Source: an uncultured Pirellulaceae bacterium
GTDB taxonomy: Bacteria > Planctomycetota > Planctomycetia > Pirellulales > Pirellulaceae
NCBI GenBank assembly: GCA_938083195.1
Contig: CALKCK010000025.1
Coordinates: 62,001-126,000, forward strand
Length of the DNA stretch: 64,000 bases
Reading direction: 5' to 3'
Position 1 is the stretch's first letter; the number at the start of each line of letters is the position of its first letter. The notes under the pieces are model-generated. The model made no database searches. It was not told the DNA's origin and worked only from the letters and a program-made list of their open reading frames with translations. Positions 36,121 through 45,319 of the stretch are shown here, piece after piece. The translations under genes were made by a program, and so were the position numbers.

Positions 36121-36795
36121 TCAAACTACAGGGAACCCGTTTTTTCGTGCGATGCATTCGAAAAGAAATTCGTAAATTTCGATATGGCGTCGCGCGGAAA
36201 AAACGTCCTTTCCCCAAGTATAAAGTCCGTGCTTTCGGATTAAAAAACCGTGCGTCATCGGTTCCATTGGGTCCGAAAGCCGTTCCCTCACCAGCTCGGC
36301 GAGCGCCGGAATATCTTGCGTATTTTCAAAAATCGGCAACCAATGGTTATGCTCGTGGGTTGTAATCCCTTCGAGCCCCTTCAGCATTTCGAAACCTTCA
36401 ATTTCAAAACCGCCATCCTCAAAAAAACGATCAGATAACAAAGTTCCCCAAACACTATGTGTGTGCAGGATACTTCCAATATCATTTTGTTCCGCAAGAA
36501 CCACGTGCAACATCGTTTCGGCTGAAGACTTCGGTTGATCCGGCTCAATCGGACTGCCATCCGCTCCAATATGAACAAAATCCAACCTGCCGAGTCGCCC
36601 TTTATCTTTACCACTGGCCGTCACAATCAGCTCAGCTGGATCGTTGTTCAACACCGCACTGTAATTACTACTCGTCCCAACCGACCAACCGCGCGAGTGG
36701 AAAAGCCGCCCGCATTCAATTAGCTGATCCAGCAGGACCTCGTGACTAAAAAGTGGACTCGATTCAGGGATAATTTCTGACATATTTCGCATCAA
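36121..36795 (-). CDS. mtnB: Methylthioribulose-1-phosphate dehydratase
   Basis: A class II aldolase-fold zinc enzyme that dehydrates methylthioribulose 1-phosphate, the step before MtnC. Family segments are GWSVGTSSNYSAVL, VTASGKDKGRL, the zinc His pair in ILHTHSVWGTLLS and the long ITTHEHNHWLPIFENTQD motif. It is 57 bases downstream of miaE and 106 bases upstream of mtnD. Genes for the first salvage steps (mtnP or mtnN, mtnK, mtnA) and the final aminotransferase are not in the window. Confidence 0.94.
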   Translation of the reverse strand: MMRNMSEIIPESSPLFSHEVLLDQLIECGRLFHSRGWSVGTSSNYSAVLNNDPAELIVTASGKDKGRLGRLDFVHIGADGSPIEPDQPKSSAETMLHVVLAEQNDIGSILHTHSVWGTLLSDRFFEDGGFEIEGFEMLKGLEGITTHEHNHWLPIFENTQDIPALAELVRERLSDPMEPMTHGFLIRKHGLYTWGKDVFSARRHIEIYEFLFECIARKNGFPVV

Positions 36796-36853
36796 ATCTA
36801 AATTTAAAAACGGAGCAACAGTTCGACAACTTATTCACAGAAAACATTAACAA

Positions 36854-37435
36854 TTAGCTGTGCATTCTAGGTAAGTCATCACCAATTTCAATTATCTCGG
36901 CCTCCAGTGCCGACAACTCATTCAGCCTTTGTTTCACGACTTCGTCGGATGCAAAAAACTTTGCCATTCGGACATAAGTTGTATGATGACGTGCCTCTGA
37001 TTCAAACAGACTACCATAAAAGTCAGACAGTTCCTGATCCTTTCCATCCATATATTTCCTCAGAAAATCAAATCTTTCACAGGAACGCGCCTCAATTAAA
37101 CAGGCAACGAGCATGCGGTCAATCGCTCGCTCTGGTTCGCCATGCCTAACGAGATCATTCAATTTCCGACCGTAACTACCTGGCCTAATCCGCCGAAATT
37201 CTATTTCACGTCGATGCAAAATATCAATGACCAGATGAAAATGCTCTAATTCTTCATTGACGATTTCTGTCATTTCTCGACAGAGTTCGAGATTCTCGAC
37301 ATGCGCAAAAATAAAATTCATCGCCGTGCCAGCCGCTTTTTTCTCACAGTGCGCATGATCGATCAGAATTTCGTCAAGGTTTGATTCGACTTGCTTTAAC
37401 CAGCGATCCGAAGACGATGAATGAAGGCTTAACAT
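36854..37435 (-). CDS. miaE: tRNA-(ms2io6A37) hydroxylase
   Basis: A ferritin-like diiron monooxygenase that hydroxylates the isopentenyl side chain of 2-methylthio-N6-isopentenyladenosine at tRNA position 37. Diiron ligands are visible as a first Glu/His set (DHAHCEKKAAG), EELEHF, EARSCERF and ESEARHH. At 193 residues the length is normal. It is the first gene of a run with mtnB, mtnD and mtnC; both activities deal with methylthio compounds derived from SAM, so the linkage may be meaningful. Confidence 0.92.
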   Translation of the reverse strand: MLSLHSSSSDRWLKQVESNLDEILIDHAHCEKKAAGTAMNFIFAHVENLELCREMTEIVNEELEHFHLVIDILHRREIEFRRIRPGSYGRKLNDLVRHGEPERAIDRMLVACLIEARSCERFDFLRKYMDGKDQELSDFYGSLFESEARHHTTYVRMAKFFASDEVVKQRLNELSALEAEIIEIGDDLPRMHS

Positions 37436-37483
37436 GACATTTAAAACATGAACTGGTAAAACAAAATCGACCCAATAAACTAA

Positions 37484-37513
37484 TGATCAAGTTATAATTG
37501 ATCGAGTTATAAT
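37484..37513. repeat. Tandem 15-bp repeat with TATAAT units
   Basis: TGATCAAGTTATAAT (37484-37498) is followed directly by TGATCGAGTTATAAT (37499-37513), one mismatch. It lies in the divergent region between miaE and the DUF218 gene and contains two TATAAT hexamers, so it may be a paired promoter or an operator. Confidence 0.5.
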
Positions 37514-37600
37514 TCCCATCCCATTGAATTTCCAGCGCCCCCTTCAACTCCGCGGCATCCTCTCTATCGGTAACTTCCAGTTTGAAAGACGTACTCCGCC

Positions 37601-38491
37601 ATGAATTTACGGCCAGCTAAATCCAAACCCGATCCGCTGCCAGGGCACCCTCTCAACTTTCACTGGAAACCGTTCGCCGCATTACTCCTGACTGCCGTTC
37701 TAATTTTCTCGATTTTTGGTTTGCTCGGTGGCATCACGATGCTCGAAAAAATACTGACAAATTTGGTAATGCCTGTAGGTTTGGTTTGGCTCGGACTAAT
37801 CACCTCTACCTATCTATTGCTAATGTCTCGGCAAAAACTGCTAGGTATTTTCTCTCTAGGCTGCCTGCTGATATTCACTCTTGGTGGAAATCAGTTTGTC
37901 TCCAATTACCTGGCGTACTCGCTTGAAGCACCCTTCACTCAAATCGACATTTCTCAAATACCTCCCCTCGATGCTGTTGTTGTTTTAGGAGGAGGCACTA
38001 GCTCAACCTATAACAATCGGGCACAGCTGGGCATGGCAGGGGATCGGGTCGCTACCGCCGCACGACTTTACCATTCTGGCCAAGTCAAAAAAATCATCTG
38101 CACCGGCTCTCAGTCCTTTCGAGCAACCCCCGAAGATCTTCACCCTCGCGAAGAAGCCAAACTAATCCTTACTGAGTTTGGCATCCCTCCTGACGCCATC
38201 ATTCTGCTGGAGGGGGAAAACACATCCCAGGAAATGAACAGTCTTAAAGGCTGGATTCCAGAAAACATTAACTCGCCACAACCAAGAATTGGTCTAATTA
38301 CATCAGCTTGGCACCTCAAACGCGCGCAACGACTTGCAAATTCTCATAGCCTCGATTTTGAACCCATTCCCTCAAACTTCATTTCTGGCCCAATTAATCT
38401 CAGCCCGCATTGGATTATTCCCAGTGGAGATAACCTGGCGACCACAGGTCGAATTGTTAAAGAATATTTAGCGGCAATCGTCAGCCGATAA
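37601..38491 (+). CDS. DUF218 (YdcF/ElyC-like) membrane protein
   Basis: 296 residues with three hydrophobic segments in the first ~115 (AALLLTAVLIFSIFGLLGGI; MPVGLVWLGLITSTYLL; LGIFSLGCLLIFTLGG), then a DUF218 domain: LDAVVVLGGGTSS, GDRVATAARLYHSGQVKKIICTG, EGENTSQEMN and IGLITSAWHLKRAQ. ElyC-type relatives influence peptidoglycan or enterobacterial common antigen assembly; the precise role here is unknown. The domain is expected outside the inner membrane. Confidence 0.85.
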   Translation: MNLRPAKSKPDPLPGHPLNFHWKPFAALLLTAVLIFSIFGLLGGITMLEKILTNLVMPVGLVWLGLITSTYLLLMSRQKLLGIFSLGCLLIFTLGGNQFVSNYLAYSLEAPFTQIDISQIPPLDAVVVLGGGTSSTYNNRAQLGMAGDRVATAARLYHSGQVKKIICTGSQSFRATPEDLHPREEAKLILTEFGIPPDAIILLEGENTSQEMNSLKGWIPENINSPQPRIGLITSAWHLKRAQRLANSHSLDFEPIPSNFISGPINLSPHWIIPSGDNLATTGRIVKEYLAAIVSR

Positions 38492-38620
38492 AAGAAACAG
38501 AGAAATGAGAGCCATTTTTCGCCAGTTGACTTGTATGTCGCAACAAAACTTAAGACAATTCGTCTGTCGCGATCGTCTAAATCGCATTTAAAGTTTCAAG
38601 TCCAACTTAAAGGAAGCTCA

Positions 38621-38866
38621 ATGTCATCCACCCCAGGCGCAGACAAAAAAGTTCTAGCAGGAGTTCTTGGAATCCTAATTGGCGGTTTAGGTGTTCATAG
38701 ATTTGTTCTTGGGGATGCCGGAGGCGGGCTCCTCAGAATTCTCATTACAGTCATAACGTGCGGAGCCGGCAGTTTGATTGGCTTGATTGAAGGTATCATC
38801 TACCTAACAAAATCAGACGAAGAATTTGTCGCCACCTACATCGATGGTGATAAAAAGTGGTTTTAG
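38621..38866 (+). CDS. TM2 domain membrane protein
   Basis: 81 residues. The ATG at 38621 follows AAAGGAAGCTCA, so the longer frame from 38531 is not needed. The TM2 signature is clear: two helices separated by a short loop, with GGLGVHRFVLGDAGGG and LIGLIEGIIYLTKSDEEF. Function unknown; such proteins are common small inner-membrane proteins. Confidence 0.88.
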   Translation: MSSTPGADKKVLAGVLGILIGGLGVHRFVLGDAGGGLLRILITVITCGAGSLIGLIEGIIYLTKSDEEFVATYIDGDKKWF

Positions 38867-38893
38867 GATAACTCCCCGACCACACCTCTTTTA

Positions 38894-41800
38894 CTATCGA
38901 AAATTTCTCGATTGAATCTTAAGCTCCGATAACCGGCTTGACATATCCTCAAGCCGGTTAACGATCACGTGCGTGACGCCTTTTTTTCTCTCCAGCTTTC
39001 CATGGGCGATCCACGCTGAACTTTGGGAAGCAACTCGAAAATATCGCTGCCAAATAGGGCGTTTCACAATCAAATTGGCATTCCCCGTCTCGTCCTCTAG
39101 AGTCACAAAGGTGATCCCGTTCGCAGTCGCTGGCCTTTGCCGAACAATCACTAAACCTGCCACTCGTAAATGCCGGTTGTCCTGCGTCTCTCCAAGTTCT
39201 CGACAGGCTGTCACGCGAAGCTCATTTAACATCTCCCGCTGAAACGACATCGGGTGTGCTTTTAAAGACAACCCGATCGTTTGATAATCAGCCGCCACTT
39301 GATCGTCGAGCCCCAATTGGGGAAGGGCAAACGTTTCATCATCTCGCGCCTCTAGCTGCTCAAACAGTGGCTGTTCTTTGGGCTTCTTCTCCTGACCTAA
39401 CGCCTGCCACAATGCCGAGCGGCGATCTTGATTAAGGGACCCAAACGCATCCGCTCGACTTAGCTGAGCAATGATCGCCTGGCCAAAACCAGTCCGCTGA
39501 GTAAACTCTGAAACACTTTCAAAAGCTCCCGCCTGCCGCATTTCCATAATCTTCTCAGCGACGGTCGAGCGGAATCCGCTAATCATCCTCATGCCTAAAC
39601 GAAGACAGCGTTGATCCGTTTCGAGTATGCAATCCCAATCACTATGATTGACGTCAACTGGCAACACCTCCACGCCATGCTGCCGAGCATCGGCAACCAA
39701 TTGTGCCGGCGCATAAAACCCCATCGGAAAACTGTTAATGATTGCCGCACAAAATGCCGCCGGATAGTAGTACTTCAGCCATGCCGACACGTAAACCAGT
39801 TTTGCAAAACTCGCCGCATGCGATTCAGGAAACCCATATTCGCCAAACCCACTGATCTGCCGGAACACCTGCTCAGCAAATTCCTGAGGTAATCCGCGAT
39901 CCGACATTCCGCGCATCAGCTTGTCGTGAAACTGCTGGATAATTCCAGTTTTTCGCCATTTCCCCATCGCTCTTCGTAACTGGTCTGCCTCACCCGGAGT
40001 GAAACCGGCCGCAACCACCGCAAGCTTCATCGCCTGTTCCTGAAAAATTGGTACTCCCAATGTCCGTTCTAAAACAGCCTTAATCTCAGGAGTAGGATAC
40101 ATCACTGGCTCATTACCACTACGTCGACGCAGGTACGGATGAACCATATTCCCTTGAATTGGCCCAGGACGGACGATCGCGACTTCGATAACCAAGTCGT
40201 ACCAACAACGAGGCTTGAGCCTCGGCAACATACTCATTTGTCCACGACTCTCGATCTGAAAAACACCAACTGTATCAGCAGCGCAAATCATATCGTAGAC
40301 CCGCGGATCCTCTTGAGGAACGTTCGCCAGCGTGCAATGCCGCCCCCAGTGTTGCTCGACCAAATGAAAACACTTTCGAATTGCCGACAACATCCCCAGG
40401 CACAGGCAGTCAACTTTCAAAATCCCCAACTCTTCAAGATCATCCTTGTCCCATTGAATTACCGTTCGCCCATCCATCGACGCGTTTTCGATCGGAACCA
40501 GTTCGTCCAATCGCCCTTGTGTCATCACCATTCCACCAACGTGCTGCGAAAGGTGACGTGGAAAACCAAGCAACTCGTTTACAAGATAGATCAAGCGAAC
40601 CCCGAGCTCGGACTCTGGATCCATCCCGACATCCTGCATTTTTTGAGACAAATCAACTTTTGAACTACCGCTCTCTACATACTTAGCTAACGCATCGACG
40701 CGATCGAGGGATAACCCCAACGCTTTCCCTACATCACGGATCGCACTTCGAATCCGGTACGTGACAACTGTTGCCGCTAACCCAGCACGCTCTCGACCAT
40801 ACTTTTGATATAGATATTGCAGCACCTCCTCTCGGCGTTCATGCTCAAAATCAATATCAATGTCGGGCGCTTCATCTCTCTCCTTGCTGATGAATCGCTC
40901 AAAAAGTAGTTGTGTCGTTTCAGGATCGACTGCCGTCACCCCCAAACAGAAACAGACAGCTGAATTTGCAGCCGACCCTCGCCCCTGACATAAGATCCCT
41001 CGCCCACGAGCAAACCGAACCAAATCCCAAACTGTTAAAAAATAGGCTTCGTATTTAAGTTCATCAATTAACTTTAACTCATGGTCAATTTGTTTCTCGA
41101 CCCGACTAGGGACCCCTTCGGGATAGCGCTCACTAGCTCCCACCTTGGTCAACTGTGTCAAATATTCAATTGGCGGTCGACCGTCAGGAGACAACTCTTC
41201 AGGATACTCATACCGCAAAGTGCTGAGGCAAAAATCACAGCGATCAACTACTTCGTCAATTCGCTCCAAGGCTCCCGGGATATTACTAAACGCTTGACAT
41301 CGATCACGATCAGTCTGCAAATAGCGTTGGGCATTGGGAAGAATTAGGTCCCCTGCTGAAGCCACCGTTGTGCAATGCTTAATCGCTGTAAGCGTATCGT
41401 GCAAAGGCAATCTCGCAGGCGAGTGATACAGCACGTCACCTGCCGCCACTAACGGTAGACTTGAATTCTCCGAAAGCTGCTTAAGCTGTTCGCTCCGCCA
41501 GCGGTCATCAACACCCCGATACAACGACGCCAACAAATACGCTCGGTCACCAAAAATCTCTCTATATATGTCAAGCTTTTTGAGAAACAAACTCTCCGAC
41601 TTGGCCCATTCGAAATCACCCTCCCGATGGTACCAGGCGTAGCTTGGATGCAATGAATCCATTGGCTCCGTTCTCAGACGCTCACCTTTAAAAGTAGGGA
41701 TTACACCTCCCAAAAGCCCTTCGGCATAATCCCCTATATCCGCCAACGTCAGCCAACACTCTCCCTTACTAGCTCGTCGCCGGCCAGTGGTAAGCAATCG

Positions 41801-42148
41801 GGAAAGATTGCCATATCCCTGACGATTGGTTGCCCACAAAACTAGCGGCGGGGCATCGTTAGGGATAATCTCGGCACCGATGATCAGTTGCAATCTCGGA
41901 GCTTCCTCGCATTCACTTTTTTTAGAATTTAGCTGAGAAAACCCTGAGCGATCAGAATAGCCTGGCGAGCGATTTCCCGTTGCCTCTCGCGCCGCACCAA
42001 AGGCACGCACAATTCCGGCAAGTGTATTTTCGTCAGTTACCGCAAGCGCACGGTATCCTAATTTGACAGCGCGGTGCACCAATTCGTCTGCATGGGAACC
42101 ACCTGTCAAAAAAGAATAATTTGTTTTGCAATGAAGCTCCGAATACAT
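38894..42148 (-). CDS. dnaE2: Error-prone DNA polymerase III alpha subunit DnaE2
   Basis: The catalytic subunit of the SOS mutasome that carries out translesion synthesis with ImuA and ImuB. 1084 residues: PHP domain at the N terminus (MYSELHCKTNYSFLTGGSHADELV), palm domain with the C-family aspartates in RDEAPDIDIDFEHERREEVL, LKVDCLCLGMLSAIRKCF, the thumb/fingers block FGEYGFPESHAASFAKLVY typical of DnaE2, and an OB fold near the C terminus. ATG 42148 fits the family start; a TTG 12 codons upstream is possible. It is third in imuA-imuB-dnaE2. A 12-bp perfect inverted repeat sits in its last codons. Confidence 0.95.
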   Translation of the reverse strand: MYSELHCKTNYSFLTGGSHADELVHRAVKLGYRALAVTDENTLAGIVRAFGAAREATGNRSPGYSDRSGFSQLNSKKSECEEAPRLQLIIGAEIIPNDAPPLVLWATNRQGYGNLSRLLTTGRRRASKGECWLTLADIGDYAEGLLGGVIPTFKGERLRTEPMDSLHPSYAWYHREGDFEWAKSESLFLKKLDIYREIFGDRAYLLASLYRGVDDRWRSEQLKQLSENSSLPLVAAGDVLYHSPARLPLHDTLTAIKHCTTVASAGDLILPNAQRYLQTDRDRCQAFSNIPGALERIDEVVDRCDFCLSTLRYEYPEELSPDGRPPIEYLTQLTKVGASERYPEGVPSRVEKQIDHELKLIDELKYEAYFLTVWDLVRFARGRGILCQGRGSAANSAVCFCLGVTAVDPETTQLLFERFISKERDEAPDIDIDFEHERREEVLQYLYQKYGRERAGLAATVVTYRIRSAIRDVGKALGLSLDRVDALAKYVESGSSKVDLSQKMQDVGMDPESELGVRLIYLVNELLGFPRHLSQHVGGMVMTQGRLDELVPIENASMDGRTVIQWDKDDLEELGILKVDCLCLGMLSAIRKCFHLVEQHWGRHCTLANVPQEDPRVYDMICAADTVGVFQIESRGQMSMLPRLKPRCWYDLVIEVAIVRPGPIQGNMVHPYLRRRSGNEPVMYPTPEIKAVLERTLGVPIFQEQAMKLAVVAAGFTPGEADQLRRAMGKWRKTGIIQQFHDKLMRGMSDRGLPQEFAEQVFRQISGFGEYGFPESHAASFAKLVYVSAWLKYYYPAAFCAAIINSFPMGFYAPAQLVADARQHGVEVLPVDVNHSDWDCILETDQRCLRLGMRMISGFRSTVAEKIMEMRQAGAFESVSEFTQRTGFGQAIIAQLSRADAFGSLNQDRRSALWQALGQEKKPKEQPLFEQLEARDDETFALPQLGLDDQVAADYQTIGLSLKAHPMSFQREMLNELRVTACRELGETQDNRHLRVAGLVIVRQRPATANGITFVTLEDETGNANLIVKRPIWQRYFRVASQSSAWIAHGKLERKKGVTHVIVNRLEDMSSRLSELKIQSRNFR
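38930..38960. repeat. 12-bp perfect inverted repeat inside the 3' end of dnaE2
   Basis: TAACCGGCTTGA (38930-38941) and TCAAGCCGGTTA (38949-38960) pair perfectly around a 7-base loop. It lies within the coding region 36 bases before the dnaE2 stop and encodes the near-repeat NRLEDMSSRLSEL. There is no T run, so it is more likely an mRNA 3' stabiliser or rho-linked signal than an intrinsic terminator. Confidence 0.6.
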
Positions 42149-42204
42149 TCTCTTGTTCCGTCTCAATAATCCGTCGTGAATCAATAACCAGCAACATCCT
42201 TCCG

Positions 42205-44055
42205 CTAAAACTCTCCATGTAAAAACCAGGCGTTTGTTCTTAAATCCCGGTAGATCCAGAAATGTTGTTTAGTTTCGATTTCAACCCGCCAGTAATCTCG
42301 ACAAATAGTTAGCCCTCGCCACCAGCCTGTTTCGATTCGCTCAGGCCCCCAACCATCTGTGACTCGAAAAACAGCGTTATCATTCACTCGCAACAAAACT
42401 GGCGGCACCCCACTGCACACCTTCGATTCATCACAGATCTTTAACTGACCTAGAGATATTCTGTTCTTCTCAGCTTCAACAACACTCATCGTTCGCAAAG
42501 GCAGCGGGGGGCGAAAAAGTCGCAGAGGACGTGCCTGCATGTGCGACTGACGAACTGGTTTCGATTTCCTCCGACGACGCTGGCGATTCGGATCGACGAG
42601 CGGCCTTAAACGATACGCGTATTCGGGCTGCGCTCCCGAGAGCAGGGCAGGGTAGACGACATTTTCAGGACCTACACGATTGGCAAGACGATTGATCAAA
42701 TGAGATAATGCCTGACGATCCAGTCTGGGATTTTCATCAAACAACTGCCGCTGCTCCTGCACCAATACGACGTGCGAATTCACGCTGACCGTAACCTCTT
42801 GAACCGAGGTTGTCGTATATCGATGAAAATCCTCACCTTCTCCAGTGCGCCAATTCGAATCGTCTCGCAATTCACCAACTGACTGCAGTCCCTTTTCTTT
42901 TGACTGTTTTTTTGTTCCTGAAACTGCTTTGAATTTAGAATTCTTCCCAGGCTTTTTCTTTTTCGAAGAACGGCGCGTCACTGGTGCTAATGCCTGTTCC
43001 AATTGCATTGCGATTAAGGGCATGACCTGAGCCGTTTCAGCGGTGGGCTGGAATAAGTTGACTTGAAATTCAATCGCCGCCCCTTTCTGGCATTTCAATC
43101 GCAACCACCATTCCAGAGCTCCCTGTTGACCGGCCCTCAACTGCTCGCACAAACGGCACACCAACCTTCCAACAACCACCTCAATGGTTTCTCGATGACT
43201 CGTGGGATAGTCTAATATCTGTTCGGCGACAAACTCAGTCGGCTTACGCCTCGCAACAATGGGCTCTTCAATCTTTCCTGAAAACTGATCCAATCGACGA
43301 TGAATGACATCTCCCAACCTCATCGCCAATTCGTCTCGAGAAAGCCTGAGAAGCTGACCAAGATTCTCTATCCCTAGCTGAAATAATGTATCGATGACTA
43401 CGGAATCTAATCGCAACGATTCAACTGGTAACTGGCGAATCAGGTCGTCCGCAATCTCGTCACGATTCTTCGAAATTGGCATCACTAAAGGCTGACGCGT
43501 TTCAGAAAAATGATGCCCTGCCGCATAACGCGCCAAACCCCATGCTTCTCCCACTGTGTCTGCAATGGCGATTCTTGGAAGGTACCCTAATCCATCACAA
43601 TGCAGGAGTAACTGGCGAGCCAGTTGAGTCTCATCTCCGAACAAATGAGCCAATCCAGTCACATCCAAAAACAATGAATTCGGTCGCCTTCCTCGCTTAA
43701 ACTCTTTCGAATCGATCGTCTCTAATCCAACAACCGGGCTGAATTCTTCGAGTGAATCAGAGAGCGTCTCCAAGCCCGTTACGTCTTGTTCCCAATCGTG
43801 TTCAAAAATTGCAAATCTACCGCTACCACGCAGTAAAGACTTTGCCTCGGAAACCGGCATCCCCTCGCATACTCCTCCTTTGATCGCCAATGGACTGGCA
43901 GCAGAAACCACTTGCCCACGCCTGGAATCGCGGCGAAACAAAATAATTCGTTGCTTTCTCAACTCCACTTGATCCACCACCAATCGCTGGATTGGCCAAT
44001 TAGGAAACCAGAGGCAGAGAATTCGCTTACTTTGGGGAGATCGAACTTTAGGCAC
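42205..44055 (-). CDS. imuB: ImuB, Y-family polymerase-like mutasome hub
   Basis: A DinB/UmuC-fold protein that recruits DnaE2 to the clamp. From GTG 44055 it is 616 residues: SKRILCLWFPNWPIQRL at the start, FLDVTGLAHLFGDE in the palm region, then the helix-hairpin-helix region LFQLGIENLGQLLRLSRDELAMRLG. The Y-family first metal motif (DxD at the start) reads LWFPNW, so catalytic residues are lost as is usual for ImuB. The frame is open to 44169, but GTG 44055 overlaps the imuA stop by eight bases, is preceded by GGGGAG and matches the family N terminus. A basic insert (~330-360) and a basic Arg/Lys stretch around 500-515 are present. Confidence 0.92.
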   Translation of the reverse strand: MPKVRSPQSKRILCLWFPNWPIQRLVVDQVELRKQRIILFRRDSRRGQVVSAASPLAIKGGVCEGMPVSEAKSLLRGSGRFAIFEHDWEQDVTGLETLSDSLEEFSPVVGLETIDSKEFKRGRRPNSLFLDVTGLAHLFGDETQLARQLLLHCDGLGYLPRIAIADTVGEAWGLARYAAGHHFSETRQPLVMPISKNRDEIADDLIRQLPVESLRLDSVVIDTLFQLGIENLGQLLRLSRDELAMRLGDVIHRRLDQFSGKIEEPIVARRKPTEFVAEQILDYPTSHRETIEVVVGRLVCRLCEQLRAGQQGALEWWLRLKCQKGAAIEFQVNLFQPTAETAQVMPLIAMQLEQALAPVTRRSSKKKKPGKNSKFKAVSGTKKQSKEKGLQSVGELRDDSNWRTGEGEDFHRYTTTSVQEVTVSVNSHVVLVQEQRQLFDENPRLDRQALSHLINRLANRVGPENVVYPALLSGAQPEYAYRLRPLVDPNRQRRRRKSKPVRQSHMQARPLRLFRPPLPLRTMSVVEAEKNRISLGQLKICDESKVCSGVPPVLLRVNDNAVFRVTDGWGPERIETGWWRGLTICRDYWRVEIETKQHFWIYRDLRTNAWFLHGEF

Positions 44056-45103
44056 CAGCTCCACTCCCCAATTTCTCCATTGCCTGTAAAGAAGAGTCAC
44101 CGAGGATTTGCAATTCACCATGCTCTCCCACCTTGAAGGGAGAAACCTCGCTTCCACGACTCTTCTCAACGAGCTCAGACTTAACTCGATTCACGTCCAC
44201 GCTACCGGTGATCGCATCAATTGATAAATTGATCGATTTTCCAGTTTGCGTGCCACGACAACGCGTTAACTGCAGCCTTAATTTTTGCCGAGTACGAAAA
44301 TCCTTCCTTAAGGAGGGAAGGATATCTGCACGCCCATCGGCCGGAACATGAGGTTGCCGAACACGAATTGGACGAGCCACTTCTCCTTTGGTTCGCCGAA
44401 CACCATCACTAACCACCCACTGAACTTCCGCCCAACTCGGCTGACGCAGAACCGCTAAGGGCTGAACAAAAATTCCCAGACAGCCACTGGCCTCGGCCGA
44501 CAATTGAAAACGCCGGAACCAACGCTCACCCACTTTTCCCAATGGCCCCCAAACAGCAGCAACACCGGAACAACGCAACGCTTGATCAAGGGACCAAAAA
44601 AAATCAGTTTGCCCCTGAGAACCCATTCGATCTACATGCTTACCTCGCAACACAACCAAGTGATCAAGGTTAATTCCAATCGCCGCTGCTGCGGGCGGAT
44701 AAAATTGATTAAATGGATCCGCTACGACCAAAGCACCACCATTTTGACAAGCCTGCTTTGCCAACACTAAGGAAAGATAGTCCGCACCCAAACCTCCTCC
44801 TGTTAACCACTGCACTAAAATTCCACGTGAATAACCACCTTCGGGAAGCAGCCGATCAATCGCTGTAAATCCACTGGAAACCCGACTAACGTCACCCAGC
44901 CTTCCAACCGTTTCCACCCTTCGTATATCCTCCCGCAATCGACTCAACACCTCCAATTGAGCCCCCTGTTTTTTCACCTCCACCTTGGCCTCACACCGAC
45001 GCCCAACTTCCGCTTTCCAATCGTTCATTTTCCCTCGATTCGCAATGCAATGCATCCAGCTCTTGCTCCCGTCTTCTTCCAAGATGTCAGCTTCCTTAGA
45101 CAC
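44048..45103 (-). CDS. imuA: ImuA, RecA/SulA-like mutasome protein
   Basis: A RecA-fold protein of the damage-inducible mutasome. Segments: VSSGFTAIDRLLPEGGYSRGILVQW, LTGGGLGADYLSLVLAKQA (in place of a canonical Walker A), GALVVADPFNQFYPPAAAA and a basic C-terminal region. It is first of imuA-imuB-dnaE2 and overlaps imuB. The start is GTG 45103; ATG codons at residues 17 and 26 are alternatives, the former with GGGAG upstream. An 18-bp palindrome 34 bases upstream suggests repression by LexA. Confidence 0.88.
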   Translation of the reverse strand: MSKEADILEEDGSKSWMHCIANRGKMNDWKAEVGRRCEAKVEVKKQGAQLEVLSRLREDIRRVETVGRLGDVSRVSSGFTAIDRLLPEGGYSRGILVQWLTGGGLGADYLSLVLAKQACQNGGALVVADPFNQFYPPAAAAIGINLDHLVVLRGKHVDRMGSQGQTDFFWSLDQALRCSGVAAVWGPLGKVGERWFRRFQLSAEASGCLGIFVQPLAVLRQPSWAEVQWVVSDGVRRTKGEVARPIRVRQPHVPADGRADILPSLRKDFRTRQKLRLQLTRCRGTQTGKSINLSIDAITGSVDVNRVKSELVEKSRGSEVSPFKVGEHGELQILGDSSLQAMEKLGSGAGA

Positions 45104-45136
45104 CTTTGGTCACTTATCGGCAAAACCAGTAAATAA

Positions 45137-45154
45137 ATGTTCACTAGTGAACAT
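45137..45154. promoter_or_regulatory. Perfect 18-bp palindrome, candidate LexA box of imuA
   Basis: ATGTTCACTAGTGAACAT lies 34 bases upstream of the imuA start. Its arms TGTTC and GAACA are those of the 14-bp LexA motif known for Verrucomicrobia (TGTTC-N4-GAACA), but here the spacer is six bases. Its place before an SOS mutasome operon supports a LexA operator. Confidence 0.65.
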
Positions 45155-45301
45155 ATTTACATCTACACAGACTGGGGATGTTTTGCAAGCAATTAAAAGA
45201 AATGGATTTCACACACGAAAACGCAACCTTTCCAACTAAAATTCAATCATCAACCCGTTGAAAAGTCGTTGGCAAGACTCGAAAAAGGTCGCCCAATCCC
45301 G

Positions 45302-45319
45302 AAAAAGGGGAGCATCCCC
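45302..45319 (-). terminator. Rho-independent terminator after the OmpA-like gene
   Basis: On the minus strand GGGGA-TGC-TCCCC is followed by five T (45306-45302), about 100 bases past the stop of the OmpA-like gene, and insulates it from imuA. Confidence 0.75.

Noticed and set aside
40139-40663. 174-codon plus-strand frame inside dnaE2
   Set aside because: Antisense shadow of conserved polymerase sequence.
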